Assembly (NCBI RefSeq): GCF_029407905.1 | Contig: NC_073627.1 | Location: 130,213,697 to 130,277,696 of the forward strand | Source: Bubalus kerabau | Lineage: Eukaryota > Chordata > Mammalia > Artiodactyla > Bovidae | Direction of reading: 5' to 3' | DNA: 64,000 nucleotides | Part shown: piece by piece, positions 41,899 to 52,544 of the stretch | How the letters are laid out: every line of letters starts with the position of its first letter | Position numbering within the stretch: position 1 is the first letter of the stretch | Notes under the pieces: generated by a model | The model's input: only the letters and a program-made list of their open reading frames with translations | Databases searched by the model: none | Told to the model about the DNA's origin: nothing | Made by a program: the position numbers and the translations under genes

Positions 41899-42682
41899 CA
41901 GAGGACTTAGATTTTATTATTGTATGAAAAGAAAGTTACAATTATTTAAAATTTTCACTCCTTTATCTTTGGTAAATTAGTAATTATCAACAACATGTGA
42001 GCATGTGGCAGGTACACTTAAGGGTCTTCACTGGTTTTATTAGCTGTAGAACTGAGAGGACAATCCTGACCTCTTTAAGCCGTTTTGCTTTCATTGCAGG
42101 AAAGTAGCATCATGCTCATCTTCAAACGATTTAGAGGTTATGTGAGTTCACACTTTGCAGTGAGGAAGGCAATTCTTTAGTACCTTTAAAATTCTAATTT
42201 ATAGTGAGCACTATATTGAGACAGATTTTTGTTAGCATGGGTTTGATTTTTGCTAATTCAGATTCCTTGGAATATACTTTTATTTAGCTGTGATATACAG
42301 ATTCATTTCTTAGATTTCTACTTGTAGAGGTAATGTGTAACATTGCTATGACATTGGTGTAGTTTCCCTCTTTATCATCCATTTAGTTAGACACGATCTT
42401 TGAGGATATAGTACAGATTATACCATAGTTAACATTTTGAGGTGTGCAAAGGTAGTATTACTAATTTGTTCCAGGATATACATTTTTCTTAGAGAGATAG
42501 ACTTTTATATGAAGTGACTGAAGAACTATTTAATAGTAAGGTATTAACAAGTACTTAGATATAGTATACATTATAAATGGTCACATTTTAGAGGATTCCT
42601 GAAAGAGGTCTTGAAGCAGCTTTACAAATGTCAATTCAAAGACTGGTGGCTGGTGGTGAACTATGACAAAGTTTTCACTATT
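41885..42682 (-). pseudogene. Candidate retrotransposed 3'UTR, minus strand, parent unknown
   Basis: Read on the minus strand, an AATAAA (plus-strand TTTATT at about 41915-41920) lies roughly 17 nt before an A-rich tail. The upstream sequence is AT-rich and UTR-like with no long frame. This fits the 3' end of a processed retrocopy. I do not recognise the parent, and an unannotated old repeat is the main alternative. Confidence 0.35.
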
Positions 42683-42870
42683 CTTTTCTTTTTTTTTTTT
42701 TTTCTGTTTTTTTTTTTTTTTTTTTGAAAATCTACAGAAGTTTATTATCTTTTTTTTTAATTAATTTTATTTTATTTTTAAACTTTACATAACTGTATTA
42801 GTTTTGCCAAATGTATTGGTTTTGCCATACATCAACATGAATCCGCCACGGGCGTACACGCGTTCCCCAT
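42683..42870 (-). mobile_element. Ruminant L1 3' end, antisense, with candidate 3' transduction
   Basis: 42759-42870 matches the ruminant L1 3' end seen at 134-355, ending at the truncation point CGTTCCCCAT. Read on the minus strand, the L1 A-tail is followed by 24 nt (42726-42749) containing AATAAA (plus-strand 42741-42746) and then a second, longer interrupted A-tail (42683-42725). That is the layout of an L1 3' transduction. Confidence 0.65.
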
Positions 42871-43064
42871 AATACCAACAATGTAAATGATTAATAACGT
42901 CACAAATACTTTTGAAGCATTATTGCTAGGACCTGAGAACACGAGACATACAGAATAGTCGGGGGTTGCGGGGAGAGGCCAAAGAGCTGACACACACAAT
43001 TAAGCACAGACATGCGGGAAACAGTAAGTACCTGCTTGGGGAACCTTTTACAAGGAGTCAGGAA

Positions 43065-43312
43065 AGGCCTCCTCAATGAGGTGATGTTTGAGCCAGAATC
43101 CAAACTAGGCAGAGTTAGGAGAACTCATCCAGGAGAACCAGGCAGCTGACAGGGTGGAGGTGGCAGGGGAGGCGCTGCAGGCAAGGGCAGCATGCCATGC
43201 ATGCAGTGTCTCCAGCCAAGACAGGACTCAGGGAGGAGAGCCGGCGGGCAAGACCCCGAGGGCCAACTGAAGGATTTGGTCTTTTTTCCTACAAGGAAAG
43301 CCTATAAGGCTT
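43065..43312 (-). mobile_element. L2 fragment, antisense
   Basis: AAGGCCTCCTCAATGAGGTG, GATGTTTGAGCCAGAATCC and TTTGGTCTTTTTTCCTACAA are reversed L2 boxes. Confidence 0.6.
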
Positions 43313-43329
43313 TAAAAAAAAAAAAAAAA
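43313..43329 (+). repeat. Poly(A) tract
   Basis: Run of 16-17 A residues separating the L2 from an antisense L1M. Confidence 0.9.
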
Positions 43330-43333
43330 GGCA

Positions 43334-43504
43334 AGCCTTATTGAGATATAACTCACATACCATACAGGTCACCTACTCAAAGTGTACAATTCAATGGTTT
43401 TTACTACACGCATACATACGTGCAACCATTTTCATAGTCAGTTTGAAAACACTCAAAAAGAAACTCTGAACCCTTTAGAAACCATTACTCCCAACTTCAG
43501 CTTT
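43334..43504 (-). mobile_element. L1M LINE second host, segment 1, antisense
   Basis: TTATTGAGATATAACTCACA, GTGTACAATTCAATGGTTTT and AACCATTACTCCCAACTTC are a reversed L1M 3'UTR. It is interrupted by a Bov-tA with a 15-bp TSD. Confidence 0.8.
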
Positions 43505-43812
43505 GTGAAGTGAAAGTCACTCAGTTGTATCCAACTCTACGCGACCCCATGGACTATACAGTCCATGGAATTCTCCAGGCCAGAATACTAGACTGGGCAG
43601 CCTTTCCCTTCTCCAGGGGATCTTCCCAACCCAGGGATTGAACCCAGGTCTCCCACATTGCAGGCAGATCCTTTACCAGCAGAGCCACAAGGAAAGCCCA
43701 AGAATACTGGAGTGGATAGCCTATCCCTTCTCCAGCGGATCTTCCCAACCCCGGAATCAGACCAGGGTCTCCTGCATTGCAGGCGGACTCTACCAACTGA
43801 GCTATCAGGGAA
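43505..43812 (-). mobile_element. Bov-tA SINE with two heads, antisense, inside an L1M
   Basis: A reversed Bov-A body (GTCACTCAGTTGTATCCAAC) is followed by one complete reversed head ending AAGGAAAGCCC at about 43699. A second partial body and a second reversed head end at 43812. The TSD CCCAACTTCAGCTTT is perfect over 15 bp at 43490-43504 and 43813-43827, so the double-headed unit inserted as one piece. Confidence 0.95.
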
Positions 43813-43996
43813 CCCAACTTCAGCTTTAAACAACCACTAATCTAGTTTCTATAGATCTGCCTATCCTGGACATTTCCTGTAAATGGAATCACATGTTATA
43901 TGGTTTTTTATGACTAGTTCCTTATTTCTCTTATAATATTTACAAGGTTCACTCATGTTGTAGCATGTATCACTATAACATTTTTATCCTTCCCCC
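43813..43996 (-). mobile_element. L1M LINE second host, segment 2, antisense
   Basis: AACAACCACTAATCTAGTTT, GCCTATCCTGGACATTTCCT and TTGTAGCATGTATCACTATA continue the L1M 3' region cut at 43504. Confidence 0.8.
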
Positions 43997-44285
43997 CCCC
44001 CTTTTTTTTTTTCAGGAAATGAGCTATAACTAGATAAGATGGTTATATATCCTGGAAGCATAATGCTTGAAACTGAGTCACTGTCACGACAAGGTCTTAG
44101 TATAGTACTGACTATAGAGCTTTCTGCAATGATGGAAATGTTCTCTATCTGTGTAGTCTAACAGGGCAACTACTGGCCACAAATAGCTATAGGATACTTG
44201 AGATGTGGAAGTGCTACTGAAGTGCTACATTTTCTACTTTAATTAAACTCAAATTAAATAACTGCCTGTGGCTAGGAGCTATTGT
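43997..44285. mobile_element. Insertion within L1M: C/T tract plus probable hAT-type DNA element
   Basis: C and T runs at 43992-44012 are followed by non-L1 text. From about 44118, TAGAGCTTTCTGCAATGATG, GGAAATGTTCTCTATCTGTG and the terminal CTGTGGCTAGGAGCTATTG resemble a non-autonomous hAT repeat whose name I cannot fix. L1M text resumes at 44286. Confidence 0.45.
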
Positions 44286-44715
44286 GTTTATCACTTCTTT
44301 TGATGGCCAAATAATATTCTATTTTGTGGATATACCATATTTTGTTTATCCATTTATCAGTTGATGGATGGTTTCCACCTTACTGGCTATTATAAATAAC
44401 GCTGCTCTGAACATTTATGCACAAGTTTTAATGAAGACATACGTTTTCATTTCTCCTGGGTACATATCTAGGAGTGGAATTGCTGGCTCATATGGTAACT
44501 CTACATTTAATAAGCAGACGCTTTATCCTCTAAGCCACCAGGGAAGCCCATTTTCCAAAGCAGCTGAACTATTTTACATTACCATTAGCAGTGCATGAGA
44601 GTTCCAATTTCTGCACATCCTCACTAACACTTGTTTTTATCTGACTTTATTATTCTAGCCATCCTAGTGGACATAAAGTGGCATCTCACTGCGGTTTTCA
44701 TTAGTATTTCTCTAA
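44286..44715 (-). mobile_element. L1M LINE second host, segment 3, antisense, with SINE scrap
   Basis: GATGGCCAAATAATATTCTA, TTTATCCATTTATCAGTTGA and CATATCTAGGAGTGGAATTG are reversed L1M. At 44511-44549 about 39 bp of the reversed Bov-tA head (ending CCACCAGGGAAGCCC) replaces about 22 bp of expected L1 text. Confidence 0.8.
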
Positions 44716-44749
44716 TCACTAAAGGCTTTTAACAGAGACCCTGATACAA

Positions 44750-45020
44750 TCAAGACTTTCGAAGAGTTCACTCTGGAGAAATGATTTGAGGACAGAAAAA
44801 AGGCCATGAGATGATGTAAAGAGGCCACTGCAGTGGTCTGGGAAAGATGATGGTAGCTTAGACTGTGATTGAAGAGATAGTAAATAGGGAATAGTTGGAG
44901 AAATAGGAGATAACATCTACAAGGTCTAGAGACCACTGGATGAAGCACACAGAAGGACGCCAAAGGTTTCCAGTTCCTAGAACTGGGTAGATGGTGGTGT
45001 TCCCACAGAGGGAACACAGA
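44750..45020 (-). mobile_element. L2 fragment, antisense
   Basis: GATGATGGTAGCTTAGACTG with CACTGCAGTGGTCTGGG upstream, and CCAAAGGTTTCCAGTTCC, are reversed L2 coding boxes. Confidence 0.6.
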
Positions 45021-45021
45021 A

Positions 45022-45375
45022 ATTATTTTATAACTTGTGATAAAATATACACAACATAAAATTTATTGTCTTAACCATTTTTATGCGTATAGTTCAGTAC
45101 TGTTTATATACAGTACAAGTATATTCACATTGTCATGCAATCAGTCTCCAAAACTTTTTCCTCTTGCAAAACTGAAACTCTATATCCATTAAACAATAAC
45201 TCTCCATTCCCTGGCAACCACCATTCTACTTTCTGTCTCTGAATTTGATACTCTAGATGCCTCATATAAGTGGAATGACACAGTATTCATCTTTTTGTGA
45301 CTGGCTTATTTCACGTAACACAGTGTCCTCAAGATCCACGTTGTAGTATGTGTCGGGCTGCCTTCCTTTTTTAAG
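45022..45375 (-). mobile_element. L1M LINE, third antisense fragment
   Basis: GATAAAATATACACAACATA, TAAACAATAACTCTCCATTC and CAACCACCATTCTACTTTC with CTCATATAAGTGGAATGACA are a reversed L1M 3'UTR. It ends exactly where the retrocopy-like block begins. Confidence 0.8.
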
Positions 45376-46130
45376 TGAAAACACAGAAACAGTTCTTTAT
45401 TGACCAAAAAAAGCAGTTTTTTCAAAACTACTTTTTTTTCCCTCCCCTCCCTGCCCCTCCCACCCAAAACTACTTTCTTATTCAAAATATACTAAGTTTT
45501 AATCTAAGCCTTCTTCAGATTCATTTTCAAGGTTCTTCCAAGTCAGTGCTTGCTTGCCTCAGCCAGATATGCATAGCATGGTGCTGACACCCTGCTGTTC
45601 ATGAACCACTCTTCATAACCTTAACCCCACTGGCATCTTTCAATTCAAAGAATAATTCTCAGGCAATCTGATGGATAGGAAGCTTTGATCTGATTTCCTT
45701 ATTTGGTTATTTGCAGGTCCATTTTTTCTTAATTAAATTCAATCTATTGATGAAAGAAACTAGATAGTTTCTCTTGAAAACAGTCCCAAGCTTTTAACAA
45801 TTTGGAGGACTTGACATCCCTCCATAACAAAAATTTGGCCACATTTACCTCCCTTAACTCTGAAAATTCTAAGATCTATTCTGAGAGATTCGGCGATTTC
45901 TGCTGCCTTTAATCATCTTGCCCGGCATGTAACAGGCAATCTTCTGCATTCACAATACTTTTATTACTTCATTAATGCATAATCTTTTGGAACACATAAT
46001 GAGAAATCATTTAGGAATTCAAATGCAAGTTAAAATTCAAGTAAGTGTAAGATCTCCAAAAAAATAAGTGACCATTGCAACTAAGGTAGAAATAGATGAA
46101 ATTCCAACTAAACACAGACGATAGGAATCT
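45376..46130 (-). pseudogene. Candidate processed pseudogene, minus strand, parent not recognised
   Basis: Read on the minus strand, the block ends about 20 nt after an AATAAA (plus-strand TTTATT at 45396-45401) and borders a short A-rich stretch, as a retrotransposed mRNA would. One frame at about 46065-45755 stays readable with a few in-frame stops; its clearest part begins KAAEIAESLRIDLRIFRVKG. A TAG then opens a UTR-like region. No intron-like break is visible. I cannot name the parent, and it could be an old repeat instead. Confidence 0.35.
45440..45465 (-). other. G-quadruplex motif on the minus strand
   Basis: Six C-runs of three or four bases on the plus strand (CCCTCCCCTCCCTGCCCCTC, then CCACCC) give six closely spaced G-runs on the minus strand with loops of one or two bases. 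This meets the usual G4 sequence pattern. Confidence 0.75.
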
Positions 46131-48025
46131 TCATCAGAACTTACTCCTCGGCCTGCTGGCAAGACACATCCCAGTTTCAACAATATAAAAATGCTAAGGG
46201 AAGATTGTGCATCTTAGAATCAAGAAGGTGTGGTGCATGGAGAGAAGCAAAGGAATACAAAGAAGGTTTAATACAGCAGCGGGTAGTGCCAGCAGGCACA
46301 ACGAGAATGAGAAAACAACAAAATAGATAGCAACTACACACAGCACTCCTTATACTCAAGAATCATAGTGTAGGAGCAGCAAAAAATCCTACATCCCTCA
46401 TGTAGCTTCCCACAGTAAAAGTAGAAGATAACTGGAGATTGAAATGAAGATACTGAACCATCAAGAAAAGATTAAATTAAAAGTGCCATTTCTTAGAAGG
46501 TGGGATGTTAACAGTACTTCCCTCTGAGAGGAGATTAAGGTAAAGTTTTTATTCCTTATAAGTATTTTCTAGGATTTTTGCTACCATAAACATACACATG
46601 AAAAAACTATATGTTTTTAAAAAACAAAAAAATTAGAACAATATTTAAATCAACTATATGTTAATAAAAATGTTTAAATATGTATTTAAAAAAGAAATAC
46701 AAAATGTCCAATATTTTCTAAGAAAACAGTTTCTGGTGTTTAAATATGGAAACCTTAGTTCCCCGAAAATAAGTGTCTCAGTTCAATTCATGTCCTGAAG
46801 AGCCTGAACAAATGAGGCATAACTGAACAGGGGACCCTTGTGTAATCACCAGCACCACTTTGGTTTTGCTGTAAAGCACTGCTGAAATAACAAGCCCCTG
46901 TCTGACCCCAGTACTAATTCTTCAGCTGCTCTCTCTGAAGGTCACAAAAAGGCCTGCTGAGGAGATAAATGGTAATAGTTTCTGTAGCAAGGAAGCCTGT
47001 TTGGAGCCCACAAGCCACTGCAAATGCCACCCACACACCCCACATCAATCCTCTTGGGAAGGAACAAAGGTTTATAAACTTTGCTTAACAGCCAGACCCT
47101 CCATCCTTTGGGCACCATGGGTCCACCCTGCAGCCTTGTGAGGTTCATGATAGTTGACCATTTTGGTCTCTGTCATCATCTAGGGAGGGGGAAGAAAGGC
47201 TTTATAAACTCTGCTTAGCAGTTCCCTCCAGTGCCCAGGATGGTGCCTGGAATAAAAATAAAAAGAGCCTAATAATTTGCTGCTGAATGGAAGGTAGAGC
47301 CAATCCTCCCCTGGATTCCCAGGTCTAGACTCGGTGACCTCACCAGGCCTGACAAGCTGGTGAAACCCATCAACACAGCCCAGAAATCACAGGGATTCTG
47401 AGAGAAAAGAGCACCCTCACCTATGAAAGCCACATTAATGTCTGGGGATCCTAGGATCCTTCACTCTCCTGTTCGTTCCTGATTCGGGGGCCCTGAGGGC
47501 TGGTGGGATGGGGTGGGATGGGACTGGGGGCTTGGCAGGAAGCAGAAACGAACAAGAGAAGATCCTGCACCGAGGATACCAGCCTAGTTGGGCAAACAGC
47601 CCCTGGCACATCACTTGCCCAAGTACAGATTCACTGCTTAGGCCAGATGAAGGGGATGAGATGACTCCGCTGGACAGTCAATGACAGACAAGACAGGAAG
47701 AAAGGTGACAGGGCAGCGGGGCAGCCTGCCAGTCCTTCACAGCTGACTGGGCCCTGGGATGCCCTCCCTGAGCATGGTCTCAGAGACTGAGAGCCAGCAG
47801 TCCAGCCTGCCTTCAGGAGTGCACAGGTGGCCTGGGGAGCCCCTGAGCCAGAGGGTCCACATGCCAGGGAGACATTAAGGAGCCACTTGTGGGCATACTA
47901 TGCAGGGATCCCTCCAGACCCTCTTTTCTTTCTGGCTCCCCAAGCTTTGGCTGGCAGGAGTCCGGCCAGGTAACCAGGTTGGAAAGGAATCACCACTTCT
48001 TAGGAGGAGAGCTCAGCAGGCCAGA
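46131..48025. other. Unassigned stretch, probably largely single-copy
   Basis: 46590-46700 is AT-rich. 46780-47220 and 47280-47990 show no named repeat, except a short L2-like end near 47220-47280. No exon is supported. Confidence 0.35.
47497..47530 (+). other. G-quadruplex motif on the plus strand
   Basis: Six G-runs of three to five bases (from GGGCTGGTGGGATGGGGTGG to the final GGGGG) with loops of one to four bases. Confidence 0.7.
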
Positions 48026-48029
48026 CCCA

Positions 48030-48160
48030 CCCATCTGGTGAAGAAGGAAACTGAGGTTCAGAGGATAGACATGTCTTACCCCAGCCTCACAGCAGGTCTA
48101 TGGCTGAGGATAAGGCCCTGAGCTGGAGGTTCTGACTCCAGGGCCCTTTTCGTCTTCCCA
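48030..48160 (-). mobile_element. MIR fragment, antisense
   Basis: AAGAAGGAAACTGAGGTTCA, then GGTCTATGGCTGAGGA and GGTTCTGACTCCAGGGCCC, are reversed MIR boxes. Confidence 0.6.
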
Positions 48161-48880
48161 TCTTGGTCAAACACATGAAGACTGAGAGCAGATGAGTTTT
48201 CACCTGATAGAAACAGGGATCCCAGCAGAGATTTCTGAGCATGGTGGGGAGAGCAAGTGTTCTCTAGTCAGTGAAACCAAAGCAGGAGCCTCTGTGGACA
48301 GTGGAGGCCTGAAGGAGGAAGGACTAGATGGGTGAGGGTCCAGGAGAAGTGTGGAGATTGTGTCAACCGCACGGATGAGGAGCTGGGCCAGTTCCATAAG
48401 CAACGAGGCTACCAAGAAAGGGGTAGGAGTGAACATCTTGAGATCTGAAAATGTGGAGGCTAATGGGGAAAGGGGCTGGTCAAGGGAAGGGAGTGGACAG
48501 AGAGGAAGCCAAGGCCTTCAGCCTGTGTGATCAGGAGGAGGACAGTACAGGGAAACCAGGAGAAGGAGCCACGCTGGTGGCCCTGGGTGGTAGGCTCAAT
48601 GTTAGCTCTATAGAGCCACATGTCTGTGGAAGGAGGCATCTGGCCCCAAAATGTCCATCATTCTGAAGGTGGGGGCAAGTGATGGAGTCCATCAAGGGTA
48701 CAGAACTTGGCAATAACAGATGTGGGCAACTGATCTGACCATGGGCTTCCTTCTAAGTTCTCTTGTCCAAACTTAGAGTATATATCCTTAAGGATCAGCA
48801 CAGGATGCCTGATACCCTTTGCTTTTCTATAAAGAGATACTGGTTAAACGAGTGAATTTCAGGGTAGTAAGGAGTGGCAC
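48161..48880. other. Unassigned stretch
   Basis: Purine-rich DNA with no gene or named repeat. Old L2 debris is possible. Confidence 0.35.
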
Positions 48881-48884
48881 TCAA

Positions 48885-49228
48885 TATCCAAGCACATCAT
48901 CCTGATGTCATCACAAAAGTCCTTAAAGAGGAAGCAGGAGACTAGAATGAGTAATAGGAGATGTGACAACAGAGTCAAGAAGTTTGAGTGATGCAAGGAA
49001 GGAAATGGCCATGAGCCAAGGAATGCAGGCAACCTTTAGAAGCTGAAAAAGGAAATGAATTCTCCTGTCAGAGCCTCCAAAGGAACAAGCCCTGTCAGCA
49101 CCTTGACTTTAACAAGACTCATCTTGTATTCCTTACCTTCAGAACTGTAAGAGAATAAATTTGTGTTGTTTCAAGCCACTAAGTTTGTGGTAATGTTTTA
49201 TAGCAGCCATAGGAAACTAATATACCAC
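48885..49228 (+). mobile_element. MLT1-family LTR, 5'-truncated, sense
   Basis: ATGAGCCAAGGAATGCAGGC, GAACTGTAAGAGAATAAATT and the terminal GCAGCCATAGGAAACTAATA are the 3' two-thirds of an MLT1 LTR. Confidence 0.8.
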
Positions 49229-49254
49229 ATCATTAAATTTAAACTCGGCATTTA

Positions 49255-49665
49255 CCATCAAGCTAGAGATCAAATGTAACCATCCTCCCTTGTAGCTGGG
49301 CATGACTATGTGACTAATTTCTAACAGATAGAACAGAAGTGATATTTACAACTTCTGGACTGTCTTCAGCTTTAAGACAGGATGCTTGCTCTAGATTATT
49401 GCACTTTCTCTTCCCTCTACACCCACTGTAACACAGATGTGGCTGTGACCCTGTTCAATCACAGCAACAAGGACAAATCCTGTAGGCTTGGCGGGACAGC
49501 AAAAGTTAAGGAACTTGAATCCCTGAACTATTTGGTAGAGCAGAGATGTCCTAAGCCTGGACCAGCCAGACTACAGGTTGACAGGAAAATAAAATTTTAA
49601 CTGATTTAAGACACTATATTTTGGGGTCCCTCTATTATATGGCAGCTCACCTATCACCCTAGTAC
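49255..49665 (+). mobile_element. Ancient MaLR-like LTR, family uncertain, sense
   Basis: CTTGTAGCTGGGCATGACTA, ACAGAAGTGATATTTACAAC, GACAGGAAAATAAAATTTTA and TAAGACACTATATTTTGGGG follow the order of a common old LTR ending in an AATAAA-type signal and a Pu/Py terminal block. Confidence 0.45.
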
Positions 49666-50335
49666 ACTGCCTAAAGAAAGTCCCAATTAACTCAGACAAA
49701 CAAAAACAGAAATAGAGCTTTACACTATTGTAAGAAGAGGCTATATTATAGAGATGACCAAGGTCCAGGCATACAGGAGGCCTCTATGGTGGATCCAGGA
49801 TCTCAGATGGTCATTCATTCAACATAAGCCCTCAGTCCAACCTCTCCTGACTTATGGACTTATAAAACACAGTAAGGGTAGCAATAAAGATGAAACGAGA
49901 CCAAGAGGGCTCTTTGTATCATGTAAAGCCTAAGTGTACTACCGTTGCCTGAGTCCTGTGGCAGTTATTTTCAGCTCAAGACGATGATTCTGAGCCACCT
50001 GTATGCCTCCAGACCCAAGCTCCTGACCAAAGGGAAGGATCTGGCAAACTCTACACTGACCAGTCCCAGACAGATGAAGGCCTGATCCAGACAATAATCT
50101 GGTCAAAAAGGAAGAGTCCTACTTCTGGACTTTCCCCATATTAATAACCTGAGGGCATCTGAGACAAGTTTACAACATCTTATAGGTATTCAGGCATTGT
50201 TGTCAATTTTTCAGAATTTTTTTCTGCTTTCTGTGGTGGTGGTTGACTACTTTTTCTGTGTATCTTTCATTTTCAGCCAACTATGTCTGCACTGCCAAAA
50301 AAAAATTTCAGAAACGAACCCAAAATGCCTAAAGA
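49666..50335. other. Unassigned stretch
   Basis: No gene or repeat recognised. Confidence 0.4.
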
Positions 50336-50339
50336 CAGA

Positions 50340-50925
50340 GTTTGGAAAACGGCCCTAAAACACAAGTCAGATCACATCATTTCTCTGTGCAAAATCCTTG
50401 AACATCCCACGGCCATCAAACACTATGTGATCTAGCCCTTCCCCCTCACCAGTTTGACCCTGAAGCACTTCATCATCTTGCTCCAGCCCCAACAGTCTCT
50501 TTGCTGGCCATGAATTCCCGAAGGAAACTGCCTCAGGACCACTGCATCTGCTTTGGCACTGGCCTGGACATCACATGACACCACAGGCTCTCTGTCTCCC
50601 TCTATCCAATCTCTGCTGAAATGTTATCTCACAGAGGCCTTCTCTGGACACCAACTTCAAAAAGAACTCATCCAGCCACTAAATCATCATCACTCACCCC
50701 CTTACTGTGCTTTATTTGTCTTTTCTAGCTCTATCACCATCTGACATGGTTTATGGTCCACTAGCTAAGATGTGTGTTAATTTAGGCAACATTTCTCCAT
50801 CTCCAGCGTCAGCATCCAAGCTCTCAGGGACAGTCTTTGTTGTGTCCACTGCTGTACCCCCATTGCCAACAACAGTACCTGACACACAGCAAATCGTTAC
50901 TATTTGTTGAATAAATGAATAAGGC
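50340..50925 (+). mobile_element. L2 LINE 3' region, sense
   Basis: CAAGTCAGATCACATCATTT, TCTCTGCTGAAATGTTATCT, CACAGAGGCCTTCTCTGGAC and the end GTTGAATAAATGAATAAGG are the L2 3' coding part and terminus, about 0.58 kb. Confidence 0.8.
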
Positions 50926-52540
50926 ACCCAAACTACCCACATGTGAAAATCCAGCAAAGAGGGAATGATTCATTTTTTGCCAACTCATAATTGTGGACCT
51001 AATTTTCACCTTGATCATACTGTTTTCAACCAAATAGTTTTAGAACAACTTGTTTTCAGCCAAATGGACTGGCACAGTTCTGGGGGCACCTCCAACCATT
51101 GTACAGCTCCTCACCTGACACCTGAATCCCTTATTTATTTAGAAAGCACATCTAATTCCCTAGACAAAATTTGCCCCATCACAGCCACACCTTTACTGCA
51201 AGGTGCTTGCTGGGAAGGCTGCCTGCCAGCCTGGCAGCTGGCATAATCATGAGGTTGGTAATACCAGGGCTCAGGAAGACTACAATTAGTTCTTGACAAG
51301 CACTTTATGGCCTGCAATTTAAACATCTATGCCATTGTAATTCAGTTCCTTGATGAGGCAAACATGATACTAACCTCATCTGGAGAACTGGATGAAATGC
51401 CTCCTCGCACGGATGGCGCCTAATTAGTGCACAAGGGAAGGTGAGGCTCTGCAGCCTCCCCACCTCTGAATTTTGAGAGTGCTTCCCTATAACATCCTTC
51501 TAGAAATTCAGGACAGTGAATGTATATCTACTAACTCTCACACACATTGACTAAACATTGACTGCAGGGGGAGAGCAGAGGATTGAATGGTTTTAGCTTG
51601 TCGTTTCTCCATAGGGTCTCAATACAGCTGGGGATGGATGATTTTAGATGATTTTGAGGACAAAGCCCACTCACAAAGTGTCTACAGTCTAGCTGCAGAT
51701 ATGCAGTCACCCTTTGGGCCTGCTGAAATAAATCCTTGAAATGCAAACAGTTCATACAGAAGATGTTGAAAACACATTTAATAAAATTCACTTAAATTTC
51801 TTACTTAAAACCGTAAAACCCAACCCTCCTAGTAAATGAGAAAGAAGGTACCTCCAGAACATACCAAAGCCTGGCACAAACCACAGCCAGCATGCCCAGC
51901 AACAGTGAAACACACCATCAAACAAGAATGCCTGTGTTCACAACATCTACCTGGTTCTGCTCTCACAGTTTATGACAATTCAATCTGTGGACAAAGAAGC
52001 CACATAAAAATATTGAAAAAAGAAGAGGTATAAGTATTGTTACTTGCAGAAAAGGATGACTGTCTACTTGGAAAATCCATGGGGAACTATTTGGACCAAT
52101 GAGAATGCTCAAGTAGGTGGCTGGTTGTGAAATATTCACAAACCAAAGCTTTCTACTTACCAGCAATAATCAGCTAGAAAATATGGTGATGAAGGGGAGC
52201 CACTATAAAATAAAAGGATATCGCTCACAATACAACAAAGACATAAAACACTGATAAATTAAGTTAGTCAAACGAGTAAGATCCATATGAAAAGGGCTAC
52301 AATGTCTGGAACTACCCAAGAAATATTTGTGGGATGAATTAATAACTACCAATTCTTTGAGAGGGATATAAAAGAGGTAAGAACAAAAGAAAAGATGCAC
52401 CTTGTTTCTTGAATGAGATGAACCTGCAAAATGAATCTGCAAACATTTCAATCTCTAAGTTTGCCAAGTTCCAACCAAAATATCAACTTCATGATTATTA
52501 TTTTTAGAACTCAACAAAATAATTTTTAGTCCTAGCATGA
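50926..52540. other. Unassigned stretch, candidate conserved segment at 51290-51470
   Basis: No gene or named repeat is recognised in 1.6 kb. 51290-51470 reads as compact single-copy DNA (GTAATTCAGTTCCTTGATGA, GGCGCCTAATTAGTGCACAA). Confidence 0.3.
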
Positions 52541-52544
52541 GGAC

